64,000 bases of DNA from Kribbella sp. ALI-6-A. GTDB taxonomy: Bacteria > Actinomycetota > Actinomycetes > Propionibacteriales > Kribbellaceae. The stretch's first letter is position 1. The number at the start of each line of letters is the position of its first letter. Below, in pieces: positions 58,901 through 64,000 of this stretch. The notes beneath the pieces were generated by a model. It made no database searches, was not told where the DNA came from, and was given only the letters and a program-made list of their open reading frames with translations. The DNA lies in NCBI RefSeq assembly GCF_001984195.1, contig NZ_MTQN01000012.1, positions 248,001-312,000 of the forward strand. Reading direction: 5' to 3'. A program made the translations under genes and the position numbers.

Positions 58901-60718
58901 ATGCCCAGCAGTTCGCCCCGCCCCGAGCACCCCCGGCCACAGTTCGTCCGCCCCCACTGGCTCAACCTCAACGGCGAGTGGCAGTTCGAGGCGGACAAGT
59001 CCGACTCCGGACTCGAGCGCGGCCTGCGCGACCGCGAGCTCGAGCGCCGGATCCTCGTTCCGTTCGCCCCGGAGTCCGAGTTGTCCGGGATCGAGGACGT
59101 CGACTTCTCCGAGGCCGTCTGGTACCGGACGACCGTGACGATTCCGGCCGACTGGACCGGTCTCGACGCGGTCCTGCACTTCCAGGCCGTCGACCACGAC
59201 GCCACCGTCTGGGTGAACGGCGTCGAGGTGGTCCGCCACCGCGGCGGCTTCACGCCGTTCAGCGCCAACCTGGCCGGTGTCGCCGGACCGGGCGAGGAGG
59301 CGCTGATCGTGGTCCGCGCCCGCGACAGCCGGTACGGCCCGCAGGCGCGCGGCAAGCAGAGCACGCTGTACTTCAACCGCGACTGCCACTACACCCGGAC
59401 CACCGGCATCTGGCAGACCGTCTGGCTGGAGGCCGTGCCGCCGGTCCACCTCGGGCGGCCGCGGATCACCCCGGACGTCGCCGGCTCGGCCTTCCACCTG
59501 GCCGTCCCGGTGTCGGCGAACAAGCCCGGCTGGAAGGTCCGCGCCGTGCTGTCCGACGGCGACGGCGAGATCGTCACCGCCGAGGTGCGCGCCGACCTGG
59601 ACCTGGCACCGCGCCTGGTGCTCGCCGTACCGGCTGAGCGGGTCCGGCTCTGGGACACCACCGACCCGCACCTGTACGACCTCCGGCTGGAGCTGGTCGA
59701 CGCCGACGGCACCGTGGTCGACCAGGCCACCAGCTACGCCGGCCTGCGGTCGGTCTCGATCAATGGCAAGGCCGTGCTGATCAACGGCAAGCACGTCTTC
59801 CAGCGGCTCGTGCTGGACCAGGGCTACTGGCCGGAGAGCCTGATGACCGCTCCCTCCGAGGAGGCGCTGGTCGCGGACATCGAGCTGAGCCTGGCGGCCG
59901 GCTTCAACGGCGCCCGGCTGCACCAGAAGGTGTTCGAGGAGCGGTTCCTCTACCACGCGGACCGGATGGGCTACCTGGTCTGGGGCGAGTTCGGGGACTG
60001 GGGCGCGGGAGTCGCCGACGGCACCCAGCAGGACAACCAGCAGCCGACGGCGTCGTTCGTGACGCAGTGGCTGGAGGCGGTCGAGCGGGACTACAGCCAC
60101 CCGTCGATCATCGGCTGGTGCCCGCTGAACGAGACCCACCAGCTGCTGCACGACCGGATCACCCAGCTGGACGACGTGACGCGGGCGATGTTCCTGGCCA
60201 CCAAGGCGGCCGACACCAGCCGGCCGGTGCTGGACGCCTCCGGCTACTCGCACCGCGTGCCGGAGACCGACATCTGGGACTCGCACAACTACGAGCAGGA
60301 CCCGGTCGAGTTCGGCAAGCAGATGGCCGGGCTGGCCGACAACGCGCCGTACGGGAACACCGGCGGAGCCGACGACCGGCCGATCTCGCAGCCGTACAAC
60401 GGGCAGCCGTACTTCTGCAGCGAGTTCGGTGGCATCTGGTGGAACCCGGACGCGATCCAGCTCGCCGGTGACAACCGGGCCGAGTCGTGGGGCTACGGCC
60501 AGCGGGTGCGGGACGAGGCGGAGTTCTACGAGCGCTTCACCGGGCTGGTCGACGTACTGCTCGACGACCCGCTGATGTTCGGCTACTGCTACACGCAGCT
60601 GACCGACGTCTTCCAGGAGGAGAACGGCATCTACCGCTTCGACCGCTCGACCAAGCTGGACGTCGAGCGGATCCGCAAGGCGCAGGTCCGGCCGGCGGCG
60701 TACGAGCAGCAGGACTGA
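58901..60718 (+). CDS. Glycoside hydrolase family 2 enzyme
   Basis: 605 residues, no signal peptide. Sugar-binding jelly roll (LNLNGEWQFE; VWYRTTVTIPADW; GIWQTVWLEAV), Ig-like domain, and TIM barrel. The acid/base is Glu411 in PLNETH and the nucleophile Glu508 in CSEFGG, both family-typical. Likely a beta-glycosidase (galactosidase, mannosidase or glucuronidase types all share this layout); the length of about 600 fits beta-glucuronidase/galactosidase-like members. The frame is open to 58796, but the ATG at 58901 has GGGAG upstream and follows the promoter. Confidence 0.88.
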   Translation: MPSSSPRPEHPRPQFVRPHWLNLNGEWQFEADKSDSGLERGLRDRELERRILVPFAPESELSGIEDVDFSEAVWYRTTVTIPADWTGLDAVLHFQAVDHDATVWVNGVEVVRHRGGFTPFSANLAGVAGPGEEALIVVRARDSRYGPQARGKQSTLYFNRDCHYTRTTGIWQTVWLEAVPPVHLGRPRITPDVAGSAFHLAVPVSANKPGWKVRAVLSDGDGEIVTAEVRADLDLAPRLVLAVPAERVRLWDTTDPHLYDLRLELVDADGTVVDQATSYAGLRSVSINGKAVLINGKHVFQRLVLDQGYWPESLMTAPSEEALVADIELSLAAGFNGARLHQKVFEERFLYHADRMGYLVWGEFGDWGAGVADGTQQDNQQPTASFVTQWLEAVERDYSHPSIIGWCPLNETHQLLHDRITQLDDVTRAMFLATKAADTSRPVLDASGYSHRVPETDIWDSHNYEQDPVEFGKQMAGLADNAPYGNTGGADDRPISQPYNGQPYFCSEFGGIWWNPDAIQLAGDNRAESWGYGQRVRDEAEFYERFTGLVDVLLDDPLMFGYCYTQLTDVFQEENGIYRFDRSTKLDVERIRKAQVRPAAYEQQD

Positions 60719-60724
60719 TCGCCG

Positions 60725-60770
60725 GTAGGTTCTTGATCCCCGCTGTGCTGAGCGGGGATCAAGAACCTAC
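60725..60770. terminator. Perfect 20-bp hairpin terminator
   Basis: Arms 60725-60744 and 60751-60770 pair without a mismatch around a 6-base loop, between the convergent GH2 and YeiH-type genes; a short T-run follows at 60776-60779 on the plus strand. Confidence 0.85.
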
Positions 60771-60778
60771 GGTGCTTT

Positions 60779-61831
60779 TCAGAGCGTGCCGGTCGCCAGT
60801 TGCAGCCCGAGGCTGCCGAGAGTCACGCAGACCCACAGGATCGCGCCGAGCAGCAGGGGCCGGGGCCCGGCCTTGCGCAGCTCCCCCACGCGTAACGACA
60901 GCCCGATCGCGACCAGCGCGCTGGTGATCAGGAAGGTGCCGACCAGCGCGAGGTCGGCCTGCCGCTCGTCCGGCACCAGGCCCGCGGTCCGCAACCCGGC
61001 CGCCACGAGGAATCCGACGAGGAACAGCGGAAGCATCCGCCGCCAGGGAAGTTTGCGTCGCGAGGGGGTCTTCACGGCATCACGCCGGGACTTGAGAACA
61101 ACCAACCCGATCACGATCGGCACCAGCATCAGCGACCGCGTCAGCTTCACGACCAGCGCATGATCCCCCGCCTGCTGGCTGTACGCGTAGCCCGCGGCAA
61201 CCACCGACGACGTGTCGTTCACCGCCGTACCGGCCCACAGCCCGAACGCTTCCGGCCCGAGCCCCATCAGATGCCCGAGCGGCGGAAAAGCCAGCACCGC
61301 CACGACGTTGAACGTGAAGATCGTCGCCAGCGCATAGGCGACCGACGACTTCTTCGCCTCGATCGCCGCCGTCGTCGCCGCGATCGCGGACGCGCCGCAG
61401 ATCGCCGTACCGACGCCGATCAGGATCTGCGTGTCACCCCGCACCCCGAGCAACCGCCCGAACAGCCACGCTCCCCCGAGCGCGATCGCCAGTGTCCCGA
61501 GCATCACCGGCAGGGACCCGACGCCGACCTTCGCGACCTGCTGCAGCGACAGTCCGGTCCCCAGGACGACGATCGACACCTGCAGCAGGAACTTCGACGC
61601 GAACTCGTACCCCGGCCGGGACCACTCACCGCGCAACACCGGCACCGCCGAGCCGACCAGAACGCCCAGCACCAGCCCGAACACCGGACCGCCGACGACG
61701 GGGACCAGCCGGCCGAGCGGCACAGCGGCCATCGCGAGCGCGAGCACCACCAGCAACCCCGGCAAGCGCTCGACGAAAGCAGGTTTCGCCGCCGCCTGCG
61801 ACGACGCCGGTGACCTAACCTCGACCTGCAC
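60779..61831 (-). CDS. YeiH-family (UPF0324) putative anion exporter
   Basis: 350 residues with about 10 membrane helices. GTAICGASAIAATTAAIEAK and FGLWAGTAVNDTSSVVAAGY are the signature repeats of the YeiH/UPF0324 family, annotated as putative sulfate or sulfonate exporters. The GTG at 61831 has GAGGGG seven bases upstream; an in-frame GTG at 61864 is too close to the operator. It is divergent from a GntR regulator. Confidence 0.83.
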   Translation of the reverse strand: MQVEVRSPASSQAAAKPAFVERLPGLLVVLALAMAAVPLGRLVPVVGGPVFGLVLGVLVGSAVPVLRGEWSRPGYEFASKFLLQVSIVVLGTGLSLQQVAKVGVGSLPVMLGTLAIALGGAWLFGRLLGVRGDTQILIGVGTAICGASAIAATTAAIEAKKSSVAYALATIFTFNVVAVLAFPPLGHLMGLGPEAFGLWAGTAVNDTSSVVAAGYAYSQQAGDHALVVKLTRSLMLVPIVIGLVVLKSRRDAVKTPSRRKLPWRRMLPLFLVGFLVAAGLRTAGLVPDERQADLALVGTFLITSALVAIGLSLRVGELRKAGPRPLLLGAILWVCVTLGSLGLQLATGTL

Positions 61832-61847
61832 GCCGGAACCCCTCGCT

Positions 61848-61869
61848 CTTAAATGTACGCACATTTAAG
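61848..61869. promoter_or_regulatory. GntR operator palindrome
   Basis: CTTAAATGT (61848-61856) and ACATTTAAG (61861-61869), perfect, 4-base gap. A/T-rich in a 70% G+C region, between the exporter and the gntR-type gene; the best regulator site in this part. Confidence 0.75.
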
Positions 61870-61929
61870 CTAAGAGATGACCGGACATTTGGCAAGCCGT
61901 CATCGCGACGGCTCGACAGGAAGGCGCCG

Positions 61930-62703
61930 ATGACCGAGCGCAGGCTCCAGCGCGGCGGCGGCCGCCCGCTGTGGAAGCAGCTCCAGGAGGAGCTGGTCCG
62001 CCGGCTGCGCGCCGGGGAGTTCGACGACGTCTTCCCCGGCGAGCTCGCGCTGGTGGAGGACTACCAGGTCAGCCGCCACACCGTCCGCCAGGCGCTCAGC
62101 CAGCTCCGCGCCGACGGCCTGATCGTGGCCGAACGCGGCCGCCAGCCGCGCGTCGCGACCGCCCCGGAGATCCGCCAGCCGATGGGCGCCCTCTACAGCT
62201 TGTTCTCCTCGGTCGAGGCGTCCGGCCTGACCCAGCACAGCGTCGTCCGCGCGCTCGACATCCGCGCCGACGGCGTGATCGCCAGCCGGCTCGACCTGGA
62301 GGCGTCGATCCCGCTCGTTTATCTCGAACGCGTCCGGTTCGCCGGTGACGAACCGCTCGCCCTCGACCGCGTCTGGCTTCCCGCCGCCGTCGCCGAAAGC
62401 CTGCTCGACGCCGACTTCAGCCACACCAGCCTGTACGCCGAGCTGGCGGCCCGCACCGGCCTCCGTCTCGACCACGGCCGCGAGGACATCCGCGCCGTCA
62501 ACCCCACCCCGGCCGAGCGAGCCCTGCTGCACTGCCCCGCCGGAGCCGCGGTCTTCTCCATCAACCGCCTCGCCCATGCCCAGGGCCGTCCGCTCGAGTG
62601 GCGGCACACCGTCGTCCGGGGCGACCGTTTCGCGCTGGCCGCCGAGTTCTCGGCCCACCAGGGCTACCGGCTCACCTCGGCGACCGGCAGCAACCTGGCC
62701 TGA
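61930..62703 (+). CDS. GntR/HutC-family regulator (UTRA domain)
   Basis: 257 residues. The wHTH at 15-75 (PLWKQLQEELVRRLRAGEFD, YQVSRHTVRQALSQLRADGL) is followed by a UTRA ligand domain (SVVRALDIRADGV, LERVRFAGDEPLALDRVW). It probably controls the divergent YeiH exporter through the palindrome at 61848-61869; the ligand is unknown. ATG 61930 follows AGGAAGG. Confidence 0.88.
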   Translation: MTERRLQRGGGRPLWKQLQEELVRRLRAGEFDDVFPGELALVEDYQVSRHTVRQALSQLRADGLIVAERGRQPRVATAPEIRQPMGALYSLFSSVEASGLTQHSVVRALDIRADGVIASRLDLEASIPLVYLERVRFAGDEPLALDRVWLPAAVAESLLDADFSHTSLYAELAARTGLRLDHGREDIRAVNPTPAERALLHCPAGAAVFSINRLAHAQGRPLEWRHTVVRGDRFALAAEFSAHQGYRLTSATGSNLA

Positions 62704-62707
62704 CCGG

Positions 62708-62750
62708 TTCACGCCGGGCGCGTTGGCCGCTGGGACGCGCCCGGCGTGAA
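62708..62750. terminator. Bidirectional hairpin terminator
   Basis: A perfect 15-bp stem (62708-62722 with 62736-62750) and a 13-base loop between the convergent gntR-type and metallo-hydrolase genes. Confidence 0.75.
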
Positions 62751-62754
62751 GCTT

Positions 62755-63678
62755 CTACAAGGTGATCGACTGCAGGTGATCCACGGTCCGGAACTCGGCG
62801 CCAGAAGCAACTACTGACGCCCGCAGCTTTGCCAACCCACCCCAGTCGACCGCCGGCTCGTCGAGCGGTTCGTCGAAGTCGTCCCAGTGCGTCGCGATCA
62901 CCAGCGGCACCGGTTTCAGCGTGGCCAGCAGGCGATCGGTCACGCCGGGCTCCCCGCCAGGAGCCGCCAGCACGACGTCCACCTGCAAGTCCTTCATCGC
63001 CACCGGATCGAACCCGGCCGTGCTCAGGCTGAGGATCCGCAGCCCACCGATCGTGATCACGTACGCGAGCGTGCCGCCCTCGACCAGATCGGCGATCGTC
63101 CGCGGCTTGGCCGGTACGGCGCCCGGCCGCGTCCCCGGGAACGCGAACTGGTGCCGCGCCCCGCCACATGAGTGCAGCGAGCGGAACACCTCGATCGTGA
63201 ATCCGCTGAACGGCAGGTACTCACCCCCGACCACCTGCGACAGCTGGTCTTCCGGCGCCCGCAACGCCCGTAGCAGGTTGAGATGCGTCTCGTTGCCGAA
63301 CACCGTCGCCTTCGTCCGCCGGGCGACGTACGGGACGTCGGGCAGGTGGTCGTAGTGCCCGTGATGCACGAGGATCGCGTCGGCCTTGGTCACGTACTTG
63401 TCGATCACGCTCGGCTTGCTGACGATCCGCGTCGACGCGTCGGCACCCTCCGGCGCGTAGGTCCCGGTGCGGAACCGGGTCAGCCACGGATCGGTGAGCA
63501 CGACCGAGTCCCCACACCGGATCTGCCACGCGTGATTGCCCCACCAGGTCAGCTCCACCGGCTGCCGTTCGGCCGCCCGCTCGTCCGCTGTCGCCGCCCG
63601 TAGTCCGGCCGCACTGCCGGCAACACCCACCGCCGCGACCGCGGCGCCTCTGAGAACGCCTCTCCGGCTCACTGTCAT
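62755..63678 (-). CDS. Tat-exported metallo-beta-lactamase-fold hydrolase
   Basis: 307 residues. A twin-arginine signal (SRRGVLRGAAVAAVGVAG) precedes an MBL fold with HHGHYDHLPD (HxHxDH, near residue 105), TYAPEG, a central FRSLHSCGGARHQF, and LVIATHWDDFD with the last metal His. This is the UlaG-like/L-ascorbate-lactonase-like MBL layout. It is likely extracellular and folded before export; substrate unknown. Start ATG at 63678. Confidence 0.83.
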   Translation of the reverse strand: MTVSRRGVLRGAAVAAVGVAGSAAGLRAATADERAAERQPVELTWWGNHAWQIRCGDSVVLTDPWLTRFRTGTYAPEGADASTRIVSKPSVIDKYVTKADAILVHHGHYDHLPDVPYVARRTKATVFGNETHLNLLRALRAPEDQLSQVVGGEYLPFSGFTIEVFRSLHSCGGARHQFAFPGTRPGAVPAKPRTIADLVEGGTLAYVITIGGLRILSLSTAGFDPVAMKDLQVDVVLAAPGGEPGVTDRLLATLKPVPLVIATHWDDFDEPLDEPAVDWGGLAKLRASVVASGAEFRTVDHLQSITL

Positions 63679-63794
63679 CCCTAGGTCTCCTCACCTCGAC
63701 TGCCTTCAGTCAAAGCTAGGGACCGAGACGATGTCGAATATGCTCTTACACATGATCCGATTGCCTGCACATATCAGCCCAGGTCAGCCGAGTC

Positions 63795-64000
63795 ATGCTC
63801 ACTGAACGACACCTGCAAATCTTTGTGGCGCTCGCCGACGAGCAGCACTTCGGCGACGCGGCCCGGGTCATCGGGATCACCCAGCCACCGCTCTCCCAGG
63901 GCCTGCGCCGCTTGGAGGCCCTGGTCGGCGCCAAGCTCTTCGAACGCGGACCCGGCCGAGTGCAGCTCACTCCTGCCGGCGCGGCGCTGCTGCCGTACGC
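63795..64000 (+). CDS. LysR-family regulator (5' part only)
   Basis: The first 68 codons encode a standard LysR helix-turn-helix: RHLQIFVALADEQHFGDAAR then ITQPPLSQGLRRLEALVGAK and FERGPGRVQLTPAG. The gene continues past the window. It is divergent from the MBL hydrolase gene with a 116-bp gap and might control it. Confidence 0.88.
   Translation, partial: MLTERHLQIFVALADEQHFGDAARVIGITQPPLSQGLRRLEALVGAKLFERGPGRVQLTPAGAALLPY

Noticed and set aside
1..64000. tRNA or rRNA genes
   Set aside because: No cloverleaf with a GTTCGAATC-like T-arm and no rRNA-like sequence was recognised; a computed scan (tRNAscan-SE, Infernal) would settle it.

Overview
The window is about 70% G+C, densely coded, and has GTG/TTG starts, many 4-bp stop/start overlaps and actinobacterial families throughout: an F420-dependent LLM oxidoreductase of the TIGR03557 type, UdgX, a Ku protein with a lysine-rich tail, DUF222/HNH (13E12-type) and a SigB/F/G-like sigma factor. 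This fits a soil actinobacterium of the order Propionibacteriales, with Kribbella the best guess. That placement is inferred from gene content only. No rRNA, tRNA, CRISPR array, replication origin or complete insertion sequence was seen.

Layout. 1-4434: truncated DUF5107 gene, divergent FAD-binding dehydrogenase, secreted alpha/beta hydrolase. 4445-18974: a stress and genome-maintenance neighbourhood with a RIO kinase, NIPSNAP protein, frameshifted ferritin-like gene, UdgX, sigma factor, an operon of small lysine-rich protein + zinc dehydrogenase + phosphoketolase, topoisomerase IB, CsbD and Ku. 18975-21022: a 2-kb non-coding, scarred stretch holding three ~280-bp tandem repeats and a stray molybdoenzyme fragment, followed by a DUF222/HNH endonuclease. 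22729-28549: membrane protein, GNAT, divergent MFS/MarR pair, fused 2-oxoacid dehydrogenase E1. 28635-35373: membrane proteins and an amino/imino-acid oxidation operon (aldehyde dehydrogenase, FAD oxidoreductase, ornithine-cyclodeaminase family).

35395-42709 is a sugar-acid catabolic locus. A LacI regulator faces an overlapping five-gene operon (kdgD, gudD, an unknown TIM-barrel-like protein and two D-2-hydroxyacid dehydrogenases), with three LacI-like palindromes in the control region, followed by a secreted PL7 alginate-lyase-type protein. 42782-46103 has a PRC/DUF2382 stress protein with a near-consensus SigB-type promoter, and a two-gene operon pairing a HAL/PAL-fold protein with an ornithine-cyclodeaminase homologue. 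The HAL-like protein lacks the Ala-Ser-Gly triad that forms the MIO cofactor and several other catalytic residues, and is the strongest candidate here for undescribed biochemistry.

46252-58600: small and membrane proteins, VanY-like peptidase, a two-component system, esterases, MFS, an esterase/ATP-grasp pair, a methyltransferase/ArsR operon, an amidohydrolase and a degenerate epoxide-hydrolase-like protein. 58901-64000: a GH2 enzyme, a YeiH-type exporter divergent from a GntR regulator around a perfect palindrome, a Tat-exported metallo-beta-lactamase-fold protein, and the start of a LysR gene cut by the window edge.
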